Source: a virus
Virus record (IMG/VR): IMGVR_UViG_3300008516_000222
Span: 1-28,392 of that record
DNA: 28,392 nucleotides
Reading direction: 5' to 3' (one strand)
Shown here: positions 22,701 through 28,392 of the stretch, one piece after another
Numbering within the stretch: position 1 is the first letter of the stretch
How the letters are laid out: each line of letters starts with the position of its first letter
The notes under the pieces: model-generated
Told to the model about the DNA's origin: nothing
Databases searched by the model: none
What the model saw: only the letters and a program-made list of their open reading frames with translations
Position numbers and translations under genes: made by a program

Positions 22701-23444
22701 TTCTAATGACGCTTTATACAACTTGCCGGCATCAGTAGCATTTTGCATATTTGCTGCATTTGCCTTAAAGCCTTCACCGACCTGACTAATGGTTTGGCCA
22801 ATTCTATGACGAAGCTCAGCAATACCTATCAGTGCATAAGTGGCTTTACCAAGCTGGTCTAAACCTTGTATGCTGACTTGCGTAGCTCGGTTAAGACCAA
22901 GATATGTTTTTGCCAGTTCTAGGTTGGCACGATTGGCAGCACGCGCAAATAGTGCGTCCTGCTGTTTCTTCTGTGTAGCTAATTGGGCAATTGGTGCATA
23001 TTGGCCAAGCACATAAGACATTTTATCTGTCAAGTTCAACCATCGCTCAACAGTCGGTATACCACCCTTTACCTGCCCAACAAACCCTTGTCGCCCTCCA
23101 CCAATCGCCCCACGCATAACCGCATTAGTTTTTATGAGTGTTTGCATTGATGGTATAAGCTTATCAACTTCCTGCTTTAAGAGTTTGTACTCTACGCCTA
23201 AAGTTGTTGCGGGTTTTCGTCGCGATAGCTCAGTGATTTTATCCGCGACCATAGAGATATGAGGCACAGCCACTCTTGCCTCTTTAGCTGTGTCGGCAAA
23301 CTGTTTACTTATAGACGTTATACCACCAGTGGGGGCGCGTCCAATAGCAGAATCTATAGTTTCTCTTAGCTGACTACCAACCCGCTTGAGTACATTTTGG
23401 CCGGTTGCAGCTATATCTATGATTAGTCCAAGCCTAGACGCCAT
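19701..23444 (-). CDS. Tail tape measure protein
   Basis: A 1247-aa protein and the longest gene here. It has an alpha-helical N-terminal third, then a hydrophobic helix pair at about 400-435 (SFAFLGFSIPKIALVTAALA onward). A domain typical of phage tape measures follows (about 445-625), with LSTNLAEAGKMFVYAQ, TLDDLTKSMDILTKAGL and GVKVEEASRIFTGAVGAESA. Several strongly hydrophobic segments lie at about 800-885, 915-980 and 1019-1045. The C-terminal region has paired WGEGLMNAYEKGVK and WGVNLMSELQAGIE segments and ends near GGSGIVRKPTLFLAGERGAE. By the usual rule of about 0.15 nm per residue the tail would be roughly 185 nm. It overlaps the upstream gene by 11 nt. It sets tail length and probably helps DNA cross the membrane. 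Confidence 0.92.
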   Translation of the reverse strand: MASRLGLIIDIAATGQNVLKRVGSQLRETIDSAIGRAPTGGITSISKQFADTAKEARVAVPHISMVADKITELSRRKPATTLGVEYKLLKQEVDKLIPSMQTLIKTNAVMRGAIGGGRQGFVGQVKGGIPTVERWLNLTDKMSYVLGQYAPIAQLATQKKQQDALFARAANRANLELAKTYLGLNRATQVSIQGLDQLGKATYALIGIAELRHRIGQTISQVGEGFKANAANMQNATDAGKLYKASLEAVASSMEKMGATTARITPAALNKMAYEIAALLPQLEGLGKQGLGAAANTMQLGTATQANATRTEAFRKSLQGTIRTILEHSQALDESTRAAVTSTKATSDLSGAVGNSARGFRYIKNQIWETVARLRPMSSVMQGLILSMNALQGNIRGLLYSFAFLGFSIPKIALVTAALAITVGGLTKAFLGLSKAIRDTGTTVEEAINKLRGLSTNLAEAGKMFVYAQMKAIKYGTTLDDLTKSMDILTKAGLGSNEVVDTMGVLATALGVKVEEASRIFTGAVGAESASLKSLHRIGIHVNKSMVDTTNRTAVAQFIQMKIMQRYGKVYEDVSQSTTFSLRRIRESLLATTRIMLYPIWKQFFGPLLVKLANFATTLVTLARALWASEDVLSHWRGTLKLMDDTLKEFAPEIQMLADIIRKSVVAALWLFLKFMRLCVHGLRWMLGLVRSLGKVFAWFGRLLKPISDMLRKLIPKELLDAFRNAWVSIKGFILNIGPAIKKWWNETVKPALKEFFEENPIGIFLAFVWNFLKGLVQSLWNSASEWLNSPETKAWMEEHPVLTSIAITATAIATIAGLWWAVQSAITLAKAGLEWSLKLASGTFHLIMRAAHFVIYAAGVAIKAAIIGAIGAAIVLGVVHVLINAFAPKKMQETWNKFVEEEIWAWIDEHPIETVLSLILLRIAMSYPIALTANLLTSIKDALIAAFAGTPVLLKAPVALLALVLTLEAALTIYATIRFALDEDYREALKSDFADTWEKVKEAWNEFLSEITPANLLKIPIAFIWEFPLGVLPTLAVRQILGLAKVEDGIESSLSSDLDASSWGEGLMNAYEKGVKAGYAEQSLYPVLTGIRDDIIGLFTTALDSNAWGVNLMSELQAGIETNLESLLTSLEEVGKKIRKALLKGIGDIVIKAKIDTTGEVIPITPMQRGGSGIVRKPTLFLAGERGAEAFTFSPLQNTRAAGQEVNVFVTGNTIVGAGGIREVADLVSVELMRKLRRRHAVSGVR

Positions 23445-24048
23445 GCGCTTCTCTCTCTATTCGACTAATAATAAGATCGGTAGTGCTATCGGCACTCTGC
23501 TGTGCATATAGGATAGCCTCTGTTACTCCACGTTCACTCCAAAAGTAAGCATCAAATCCTTCCTCGCGTACATGCTCTAAAAGTAAGTTAAAGTACTTTA
23601 TATTTCTATCATACGCCCAAACTTTTAAGCGGTATTCGTAAGCATCGTCAATGTCCTCATAACCACCGAAGTCTAGCCTTTCCGCATAATCAATGGGACT
23701 CACGCCCTGTAAACCACTGGCCGGCCCCACCCTTGGGTCTACACGGGTTGTAATCCAAGTTCCCTCGGGAATAGACGGCACTCCCTTGGGATGTGGATGT
23801 AGCAAGCCTGGACTTATTGTAACTCTAAGAGACGATGCTAGTGCACCTGTGTATTTATTCTTCTCTAAGTCTTCCCGCCACATATCGCGGCATAGTTCGC
23901 CAATGTCTCTGCAGTACTCAAATATATGATCATTTGTAAGTTGGTATCCTCGATCAGATAGGACCTGAGACATTCGTCTCCAAATTGGCTGAAACTTAAA
24001 GACTACCCTATAATTACCGCTGCGTATGTCTATGTGTTCGCTTCCCAC
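23434..24048 (-). CDS. HK97-gp10-like / minor tail protein
   Basis: A 204-aa protein starting at GTG, with AAGGGA 6 nt upstream; it overlaps the preceding small gene by 35 nt. The N-terminal part is helical (FKFQPIWRRMSQVL...CRDIGELCRDMWREDL). It leads to YTGALASSLRVTI (about 66-78), like the TGxLxxS motif of gp10-type head-tail or tail-completion proteins. A beta segment with TRVDPRVGPASGLQGVSP and YAERLDFGGYEDIDD follows. The C-terminus is helical. gp10-like genes normally sit near the capsid-tail connector genes. Here it lies between the chaperones and the tape measure, so a minor tail role is possible. Confidence 0.55.
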   Translation of the reverse strand: MGSEHIDIRSGNYRVVFKFQPIWRRMSQVLSDRGYQLTNDHIFEYCRDIGELCRDMWREDLEKNKYTGALASSLRVTISPGLLHPHPKGVPSIPEGTWITTRVDPRVGPASGLQGVSPIDYAERLDFGGYEDIDDAYEYRLKVWAYDRNIKYFNLLLEHVREEGFDAYFWSERGVTEAILYAQQSADSTTDLIISRIEREAHGV

Positions 24049-24226
24049 GTGTTTTCCCTTGCTGCTCTCTTACCTTATCTACTCGCCCTTTAGCACTAAA
24101 GTACTCCTTAATCTGTAGATACCTCTTCAGCGAGACCTCCTCGTAAAGCTGTTTCTCAGTCCAACCAAAATGCTCCATAACCTGTATTTCAGAGAACCAA
24201 GATGGTACGGTTTCACCCGTTCCCAT
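24014..24226 (-). CDS. Second tail-assembly-chaperone-like protein
   Basis: A 70-aa protein: WFSEIQVMEHFGWTEKQLYE, then VSLKRYLQIKEYFSAKG, ending in a strongly basic tail (GKTRGKRTHRHTQR). It starts at the ATG of a TAATG overlap with the 129-aa chaperone gene and is followed by the region leading to the tape measure. That is the place of the gpGT/T chaperone in siphophages. It is open only from about 24265, so expression is more likely by re-initiation than by the frameshift used in lambda-like phages. The FGWTEKQLYE core fits this chaperone class. The assignment rests mainly on position. Confidence 0.6.
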   Translation of the reverse strand: MGTGETVPSWFSEIQVMEHFGWTEKQLYEEVSLKRYLQIKEYFSAKGRVDKVREQQGKTRGKRTHRHTQR

Positions 24227-24615
24227 TAGGGCGTTGAAGAGGAGTTCTCGCTCTCGGGAGGGACATCAATAGTCTTTGCCTCCTGCTTAAGCCACTCACT
24301 AATCTTGCCAAGAAACTCAGTGGGTAGCTTATCAATTACGCTAGGGTCTTGTGAAGGAAGAGGCATCGGCTTATCATCGTCCTTTTCAGGATCAGTAATG
24401 TTCCAATCTACGATTAGTTGACACATAAGCGCACTGGAAATCTCGAAGGTTTCCTCGTTAGTAAGCTCATCCTCATCCATGCCCATTTTTTCTTTGGCCA
24501 TACCAACACTTATGGTATCTACGGAACGCATGATAATCCAAAAGTCAGGAATACCTAGATCATCAAAGTTAAACGTTTTAGTCTTATTAGCAAAGTATTT
24601 CGCCCACACTCCCAT
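24226..24615 (-). CDS. Tail assembly chaperone
   Basis: A 129-aa acidic protein with AGAGGAG about 7 nt before the ATG and TAATG overlap with the MerR-like gene. It contains FNFDDLGIPDFWIIMRSVDT, a helical middle with ALMCQLIVDWNITDPEKDDD (about 63-82), then PLPSQDPSVIDKLPTEFLGK, SEWLK and a disordered acidic end. The 'VxxWNITD...PxPxxD...V...LP' pattern and location between the tail tube and tape measure match the first chaperone of siphophages. These bind the tape measure during tail assembly and are absent from virions. Confidence 0.75.
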   Translation of the reverse strand: MGVWAKYFANKTKTFNFDDLGIPDFWIIMRSVDTISVGMAKEKMGMDEDELTNEETFEISSALMCQLIVDWNITDPEKDDDKPMPLPSQDPSVIDKLPTEFLGKISEWLKQEAKTIDVPPESENSSSTP

Positions 24616-24932
24616 TACTTATCTCCTCTTGGTTTGATATTTAGTATTATTGTATTGCCACTTCTACGCATTCTGTAACGATACTTAGATGAGTTCCAAA
24701 CCTGCTCGGCCACATCTTTCATTTCTGCAATACTCTTTCTCCGCAGCGATTCAATTATACGCAGTCGTTCTAATAGGCTTACGGGATAATGTGCGCGACG
24801 ACTAATAATTATCGGCTTGGGAATAAGTCCACGACCAGCCCAAAACTTTAGCGTGCGTTCCGTAATATTCATCCCGCTTTGGTTTGCTAGTTCTGCAAGT
24901 TGGCCACGACTTACTAATACTGTCTCTGACAC
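24615..24932 (-). CDS. MerR-like helix-turn-helix protein
   Basis: A 105-aa protein starting at a GTG without a clear Shine-Dalgarno. The frame stays open upstream to a TAG near 25003, so the start is uncertain. The N-terminal half looks like a MerR winged-helix: SRGQLAELANQSGMNITERT followed by LKFWAGRGLIPKP. The expected wing/helix is HYPVSLLERLRIIESLR, with RKSIAEMKDVAEQVW (about 66-80). There is no long dimerisation helix or metal-binding cysteines, so it is a minimal version. Its place inside the tail operon, directly after the major tube gene and its hairpin, is unusual. It may tune late transcription at P1/P2, whose spacers share a motif, or act in assembly as a repurposed fold. Confidence 0.68.
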   Translation of the reverse strand: MSETVLVSRGQLAELANQSGMNITERTLKFWAGRGLIPKPIIISRRAHYPVSLLERLRIIESLRRKSIAEMKDVAEQVWNSSKYRYRMRRSGNTIILNIKPRGDK

Positions 24933-24957
24933 ACTACTGTTAGCTTTCGTTGAACTG

Positions 24958-24992
24958 AAAAAGGAACCTTTAGAGTATTCTTCCAGTTCCTT
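24958..24992 (-). terminator. Terminator-like hairpin after the tail-tube gene
   Basis: On the minus strand AAGGAAC pairs with GTTCCTT (7 bp, 24986-24992 with 24961-24967). The loop has an inner AGA/TCT pairing, and the 3' arm runs into a T5 tract. It starts 8 nt after the tube gene stop. The stem is only moderately strong and the loop is long, so partial termination is more likely than complete. Confidence 0.5.
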
Positions 24993-24999
24993 ATTCAGA

Positions 25000-25947
25000 T
25001 TAGGCTACATAACTATCTTCGGCGTTCTTCATGGTAAACTGACAGTTACCAACATCAGTCGTGTTGTAAAGCGCACGCATAGTGTATGCAAGAGTTAGGT
25101 TGGGACCGCTGCGATCAATCTCAGCAGCACCGTCACCAAAGTCCATATTGGTAGCTGTAAATACCATTTCTTTCTCAGCCGTACCAGAGCCATAGCCCCA
25201 AGTCAACCGGAACTGTTCTTGATCCTTATTCAAGTATCTGTTATAGTCGTCATTAGAATCAAAGAGCAACGTTACGCGTCCAGTGCACTCAAGCGGACCG
25301 GCAACAGCAGTGCCGGGGTCCTGTGTGTCACCATCAACCCAAACTAGGTTAACTTCACGACTTAGCGTCAACTCACCTTCAATGATCTTGCCAAAAGCCG
25401 CAGTTCCCGAACCCACTATAGCACTAACATGCCAGCCTCGGAACGGAGACGTGGTTGCCTCAGCGTCAATTGTACCAGCGCCAGGATCAGTCTTGCTTTT
25501 ACCCACTACTGACGTTGAATATCGTAGCAATCCTTCAGCAGCATTGAAAGTAAGCGAAAGCTCAGAAACCATACAGCCACCATAACGGTAAGTCTGAATA
25601 GCATTCTCGTCTTGGAAAGAAAACGAAGGCGGGTATGAGCCAACGCGAAAAGTGTGGCTATACGGCGCGGCAGTGCCTGAAACTCCGGCGCTACCCATAA
25701 TGCCATAAAGTAGGTAACCAAACTCTTCGGGATAGACATTACCCTCAAAAGAACCCTCAACATGCGTAACACCCTGATAAGCAGCATAATCAAGGACAGG
25801 CGCACCACGCATGTCCTGATCTAGCAACTGCTCATAAGCAACAGTAAAAGAAGGCGGCGCAACGGGCAATAGAAAAGATGGCGTAACAGTACCACCCCAA
25901 CTAGACTCTCGCCCAAAACCAATTTTAGTCAGGTACGAAATTGTCAT
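25000..25947 (-). CDS. Major tail tube protein
   Basis: A 315-aa beta-rich protein with AAGGGG before the ATG. It has the layout of large siphophage tube proteins: GFGRESSWGGTVTPSFLLPV at the N-terminus, GNVYPEEFGYLLYGIMGSAG (about 69-88), YGGCMVSELSLTF (about 122-134), SPFRGW (about 167-172), then NRYLNKDQEQFRLTW (about 236-250), ATNMDFGDG (about 265-273) and LAYTMRALY (about 286-294). It is a clear paralog of the 340-aa protein upstream. It alone has its own strong promoter (P2) and a downstream terminator-like hairpin, as expected for the copy needed in hundreds per virion. It should polymerise into the non-contractile tube. Confidence 0.82.
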   Translation of the reverse strand: MTISYLTKIGFGRESSWGGTVTPSFLLPVAPPSFTVAYEQLLDQDMRGAPVLDYAAYQGVTHVEGSFEGNVYPEEFGYLLYGIMGSAGVSGTAAPYSHTFRVGSYPPSFSFQDENAIQTYRYGGCMVSELSLTFNAAEGLLRYSTSVVGKSKTDPGAGTIDAEATTSPFRGWHVSAIVGSGTAAFGKIIEGELTLSREVNLVWVDGDTQDPGTAVAGPLECTGRVTLLFDSNDDYNRYLNKDQEQFRLTWGYGSGTAEKEMVFTATNMDFGDGAAEIDRSGPNLTLAYTMRALYNTTDVGNCQFTMKNAEDSYVA

Positions 25948-25962
25948 TTCATTACCCCTTCT

Positions 25963-25988
25963 AGGAAACCGCTAAAGAGTAGTTTCCT
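25963..25988 (-). other. Hairpin in the leader of the tail-tube mRNA
   Basis: AGGAAAC (25963-25969) and GTTTCCT (25982-25988) form a 7-bp inverted repeat with a 12-nt loop, between promoter P2 and the tube ribosome site. There is no T-tract, so termination is unlikely. It could protect the 5' end or affect translation, or be chance. Confidence 0.35.
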
Positions 25989-26006
25989 CATTTCCCCGGT
26001 TGTAAT

Positions 26007-26035
26007 ATAATATCATAGTTTGCTAGTGAAGTCAA
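26007..26035 (-). promoter_or_regulatory. Promoter P2: strong sigma70-type promoter of the tail-tube gene
   Basis: Read on the minus strand: -35 TTGACT (26030-26035), a 17-nt spacer, -10 TATTAT (26007-26012), with TATG-A giving an extended -10. It lies in the 98-nt gap between the two tube paralogs, about 60 nt before the tube start. The spacer holds AGCAAACTATG (26014-26024), identical to P1 and in the same register. The flanking spacer bases differ, so this is not a recent duplication of the whole region. Confidence 0.82.
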
Positions 26036-26045
26036 CTGACCACTG

Positions 26046-27068
26046 TTAACTAGCGGTTACTTCAAAAATACAGGGGCCAGCATCATCGGCATCATAAAGT
26101 GCACGCGCGCTATAAGTAAGACGTATTTCTGTACTTGTTCGTTCTATCTCAACGGGACCATCACCGAAGTCCATATTTTTCGCTTGGAAGTATAGGGTAT
26201 GCACACCCCTTGTCCACGTAACCTCAAACTCTTCTTGAGTTTTATTAAGGTAACGATTTAGATCAGAATCACTATCCCAAAGAATAGTGATAAGACAAGT
26301 AATGCCTAATAGTCCTGAGTGAATAGTTGATGGTGCATCATAAAGGTTACCGAACTGTAACGCTGACTCACGTGTAAGAACTATTTCAACGTCAGTTACT
26401 TTATTAAGAGTGGCTGGGTCACCAAACTTTGCTGCTGCTGACCAGCCCAAAAATGGACTACCAAGGTCAGGCATTGCCCCCCAACCACCACCACTACCAC
26501 CGCCACCGGTAGCCGGTCCCCACCGCGCACCATCACTCCACTTAAAGTGGCCTTCTTCAGCATCCCACTCTTCGACGCTACTAGCCCACTTTATTACGTC
26601 AACGGCTATCGCCCCCCAAGTCATATCTTGACCCAAAAGCCCAGCACTCCAAACAAGTACGCCGCTCTCAGATGAGTAAGATAACTGGAGTTCATTTACT
26701 AAGCAACCACGATACCGCTGAATATCATCGCCCGCGGTAATATCTAAGTCCTGAACTTGGAAGGATAATGAAGGTACAGAGGTGCTAAGTCCATACCGAG
26801 TTCCACCGCCAATAACTTCTGCTGACCCCATAATACCTTGAACAAGAGAGTCAATAGATGTTGGATATACCATACCGCCAACTTCTATGGCTGCGTGCTG
26901 TGGTCCGGCATAAGACGCAAAATCGAAAGCCGCAATTCCTCTTACGCCTTGATCTAGCTCAACACTCTTCTGAATATATAAATTAGCACTAGATACAGGC
27001 GTTCTTGCCGATGGTGGATTGAAGATGCCAAAGTCATCTTCTATCTTCCAGCCCACAATTGACCGCAT
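26046..27068 (-). CDS. Second tail-tube-like protein (paralog with Trp/Gly insertion)
   Basis: A 340-aa protein sharing the whole motif series of the major tube protein: YPTSIDSLVQGIMGSAEV, RYRGCLVNELQLSYS, SPFLGWSA, LTRESAL, NRYLNKTQEEFEVTW, AKNMDFGDGPVEIER and LTYSARALYDADDAG. It differs by an insert at about 151-200 with spaced tryptophans (KWASSVEEWDAEEGHFKWSD) and a Gly/Ser run (GGGGSGGGWG), like a domain boundary. It is coupled by TAATG to the upstream gene without a good ribosome site, and lies outside the P2-driven unit, so lower output is expected. It may cap the tube at one end or decorate it. Confidence 0.75.
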   Translation of the reverse strand: MRSIVGWKIEDDFGIFNPPSARTPVSSANLYIQKSVELDQGVRGIAAFDFASYAGPQHAAIEVGGMVYPTSIDSLVQGIMGSAEVIGGGTRYGLSTSVPSLSFQVQDLDITAGDDIQRYRGCLVNELQLSYSSESGVLVWSAGLLGQDMTWGAIAVDVIKWASSVEEWDAEEGHFKWSDGARWGPATGGGGSGGGWGAMPDLGSPFLGWSAAAKFGDPATLNKVTDVEIVLTRESALQFGNLYDAPSTIHSGLLGITCLITILWDSDSDLNRYLNKTQEEFEVTWTRGVHTLYFQAKNMDFGDGPVEIERTSTEIRLTYSARALYDADDAGPCIFEVTAS

Positions 27069-27565
27069 TATGCTAAGTATGTTACGCTATCATGGCGGCG
27101 AACAGTTATGCGAATACGGCAGAAGTGACAGGGAATACCAAACCAATCAACATCTGCAATACTTTGAGTGTGCGCGGGACCAGCAATGTATCCTTGCTCG
27201 ACCTGACCAAGTGTTATCTCGGCCATAAACTTAGCGTGAATTCCTTCTATGATATTGTTAAAAGCTATCAGACTATCACGATCTACATAATTATAAAATC
27301 CAGTAATCTCAAACGTGTCTTCACGATTATACTCATTCATGGCTAGCGTAGCCGGACGGTCACCACCACGCGTGTCTCGAATTGCAATCCTTAAGAGAAA
27401 CCAAATGTTGACACGCTTCTGTGGAACTTGACCTGGTATACTTGTAAGGTACTCGTCTAGCTGAGCCCTAGTTCTGATATTAGGCTGCCAGTCTAAAACC
27501 GTCCCTATACCAGAGACGGCCTCCAATCGTTCCTTAACGTAGTCGCGAATGTCTTCCCACTCCAT
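27068..27565 (-). CDS. Putative tail terminator / tail completion protein
   Basis: A 165-aa protein located between the head-tail adaptor and tube genes, the normal place of the tail terminator. It opens with an amphipathic helix (EDIRDYVKERLEAVSGIGTV). A basic beta-strand follows (KRVNIWFLLRIAIRDTRGG), then FEITGFYNYVDRDSLIAFNN with the helix IIEGIHAKFMAEI, and a last strand HFCRIRITVRRHDS. Helix-strand order and length fit gpU/gp9-like terminator proteins. There is no unique motif, so it could instead be a head-closure protein. Confidence 0.55.
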   Translation of the reverse strand: MEWEDIRDYVKERLEAVSGIGTVLDWQPNIRTRAQLDEYLTSIPGQVPQKRVNIWFLLRIAIRDTRGGDRPATLAMNEYNREDTFEITGFYNYVDRDSLIAFNNIIEGIHAKFMAEITLGQVEQGYIAGPAHTQSIADVDWFGIPCHFCRIRITVRRHDSVTYLA

Positions 27566-27567
27566 AT

Positions 27568-28236
27568 TTACATATCCCGAAAAATAGCATTATAACGTGT
27601 TACTGTTGACCTAACAGCGGCAGCGGGTACAGAACTCTTAGCATCAATACCCATCAGCATTTTAAAGTTGAGAAGGAAATGCCGAGAGATACCACGCCAC
27701 TCATCACTCTTTGCGCGGTAGTTAACCATGTTAGCTTCATAGGTAGACTTACGAGTTCCACCATAGAGACTAGCAAGTTCTGATGCTAACATAGATGCGG
27801 CCAGTTGACAAATAGCCTCGAAATCAGCAGAAGGTACAGTGTCAGTTGTATTATCTACGGTATGCGGAGCCGTGTAGGACATACGTGCTGTATATCCAGT
27901 AGCGGGAGTTTGCAAGAGTCTTAGTTGAAAGTTGCCAGCAGTACCACCATAGAGCATAAATAAGTTAGTGTCTAAATACGTAGGCGTTTGTTCACCTTGC
28001 GGATACTCTACTCCTTCAACAATTGACCAATCATATATGAATGTACTTGGAAGGTCAAAGGAGTACGTAGCACTATCACCAGCATAGTCATATGCAAGGT
28101 GTCGCGGCTTTAGACGAGAGTAGGTACGCACTGCCGCTATCACAGCAGAACGAGTTGCAGAAGTGTCATCTAACTCATCTTCTGCATTTGGTATAAGTGA
28201 ACGAAGTCTATCTTGATACTCATTGATAGTTGACAT
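27568..28236 (-). CDS. Head-tail connector (adaptor, gp6-like)
   Basis: I choose the ATG at 28236 (222 aa, MSTINEYQDRL) because AAGG lies 8 nt upstream; the ATG at 28260 falls inside the hairpin. The N-terminal domain is helical, with YQDRLRSLIPNAEDELDD and TRSAVIAAVRTYSRLKPR, as in adaptor proteins of the gp6/gp15 type. A beta insert follows (YSFDLPSTFIYDWSIVEGV and FQLRLLQTPAT). A helical bundle then comes, FEAICQLAASMLASELASLY, with a C-terminal YRAKSDEWRGISRHFLLNF. It lies right after the gene in the capsid position. It is expected to sit under the portal. Confidence 0.65.
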   Translation of the reverse strand: MSTINEYQDRLRSLIPNAEDELDDTSATRSAVIAAVRTYSRLKPRHLAYDYAGDSATYSFDLPSTFIYDWSIVEGVEYPQGEQTPTYLDTNLFMLYGGTAGNFQLRLLQTPATGYTARMSYTAPHTVDNTTDTVPSADFEAICQLAASMLASELASLYGGTRKSTYEANMVNYRAKSDEWRGISRHFLLNFKMLMGIDAKSSVPAAAVRSTVTRYNAIFRDM

Positions 28237-28250
28237 AGTAAAAGCCTTGC

Positions 28251-28284
28251 AGGGGCGCAAGTTAAGTTATTAACCAACGCCCCT
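28251..28284 (-). other. Near-perfect palindromic hairpin between capsid-position gene and adaptor
   Basis: Plus strand: AGGGGCG (28251-28257), CAA, GTTAA, a 4-nt loop, TTAAC, CAA, CGCCCCT (28278-28284). That is a 7-bp GC-rich outer stem, a symmetric 3x3 internal loop and a 5-bp inner stem. It starts 11 nt after the upstream stop. No T-tract follows directly on the minus strand (only CTTTT about 6 nt later). A transcription attenuator, an RNA processing or stabilising element, or a protein-binding palindrome are all possible. Confidence 0.6.
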
Positions 28285-28295
28285 AACGGTTATTT

Positions 28296-28392
28296 CTAAC
28301 GGCCTTCATACTCAACACGAACGCGGATCGAACCAACATTCACCCCATTACCAACTTTCTCACGCTCCAGGCTAAGCTTCTGCCCTATAGCT
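28296..28392 (-). CDS. C-terminal end of a phage structural gene, probably major capsid protein (partial)
   Basis: Only the last 31 codons are in the window: the frame reads IGQKLSLEREKVGNGVNVGS and ends RVRVEYEGR at a TAG (28296-28298). The 5' part lies beyond the right edge. Its place immediately upstream of the head-tail adaptor, and a beta-strand ending, agree with the major capsid protein, but the fragment is too short to prove this. Confidence 0.45.
   Translation of the reverse strand, partial: AIGQKLSLEREKVGNGVNVGSIRVRVEYEGR

Noticed and set aside
24226-24268. Lambda-like -1 frameshift joining the two chaperone genes
   Set aside because: The second frame is open only back to a TGA at 24266-24268, and no good slippery heptamer is seen in that stretch. 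TAATG coupling explains the layout better.
24932-25003. +1 frameshift fusing the tail tube to the MerR-like protein (frame open from near 25003)
   Set aside because: No slippery site or stimulator is seen, and the open stretch coincides with a terminator-like hairpin. The opening is short enough to be chance.
25963-25988. Terminator between the tube paralogs
   Set aside because: The hairpin lies downstream of P2 in the tube leader and lacks a T-tract on either strand.
1-28392. tRNA or other structured RNA genes
   Set aside because: Nearly all bases are in well-supported coding frames and no cloverleaf-like segment was recognised by eye; a tRNAscan run would settle it.

Overview
The window looks like a piece of a tailed-phage (or prophage) genome with a long, non-contractile tail. 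A tail-tube, chaperone, tape-measure, hub and fibre order is readable, and I see no sheath, gpJ-like or gp25-like baseplate gene. The virus is probably bacterial: two near-consensus sigma70-type promoters are present, and the lysis enzyme carries a SpoIID-type peptidoglycan domain. That enzyme architecture suggests a Firmicutes-like or Chloroflexi-like host, but this is inference only. Coding is almost gap-free. The longest gap is about 100 nt, so no non-coding stretch exceeds 300 bases. I recognised no tRNA, CRISPR array, insertion sequence or reverse transcriptase.

Layout. (1) 1-3006, plus strand, early or DNA-metabolism genes: a small unknown gene; a Cas4/RecB-like iron-sulphur PD-(D/E)XK nuclease split by a 320-aa LAGLIDADG intein; and a protein that may be its single-strand-annealing or DNA-binding partner. 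They are coupled by short overlaps. (2) 3011-28392, minus strand, late genes, read from right to left: the end of a gene in the major-capsid position, a head-tail adaptor, a putative tail terminator, two paralogous tail-tube proteins, a MerR-like protein, two coupled chaperone-like genes, a gp10-like protein, a 1247-aa tape measure, a baseplate hub, and distal tail and fibre genes including one of 1059 aa. (3) 8911-12758: a host-lysis and regulation cluster with a glycosidase-like/SpoIID lysin, HIT-like protein, coiled-coil membrane protein, metallophosphoesterase, winged-helix protein and holin-like membrane protein. (4) 3011-8906: a second block of fibre or adsorption genes, including a protein made of 22 copies of a 20-residue repeat and a conspicuously GC-rich two-gene insert.

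Expression. Most late genes are joined by TAATG, GTGA or slightly longer overlaps. Two minus-strand promoters stand out: P1 (10327-10355), ahead of the metallophosphoesterase, HTH, holin and fibre genes, and P2 (26007-26035), ahead of the major tail-tube gene. Both have a 17-nt spacer, both have an extended -10, and both share the 11-mer AGCAAACTATG in the same register. A terminator-like hairpin follows the tube gene, so that gene appears to be a separately driven, high-output unit. Each promoter has a phage HTH gene downstream.

Most notable features: an intein sitting exactly on an iron-sulphur ligand cysteine, the twin promoters with a common spacer motif, the 20-residue repeat protein, the paralogous tube genes with separate control, and the two-domain lysin.
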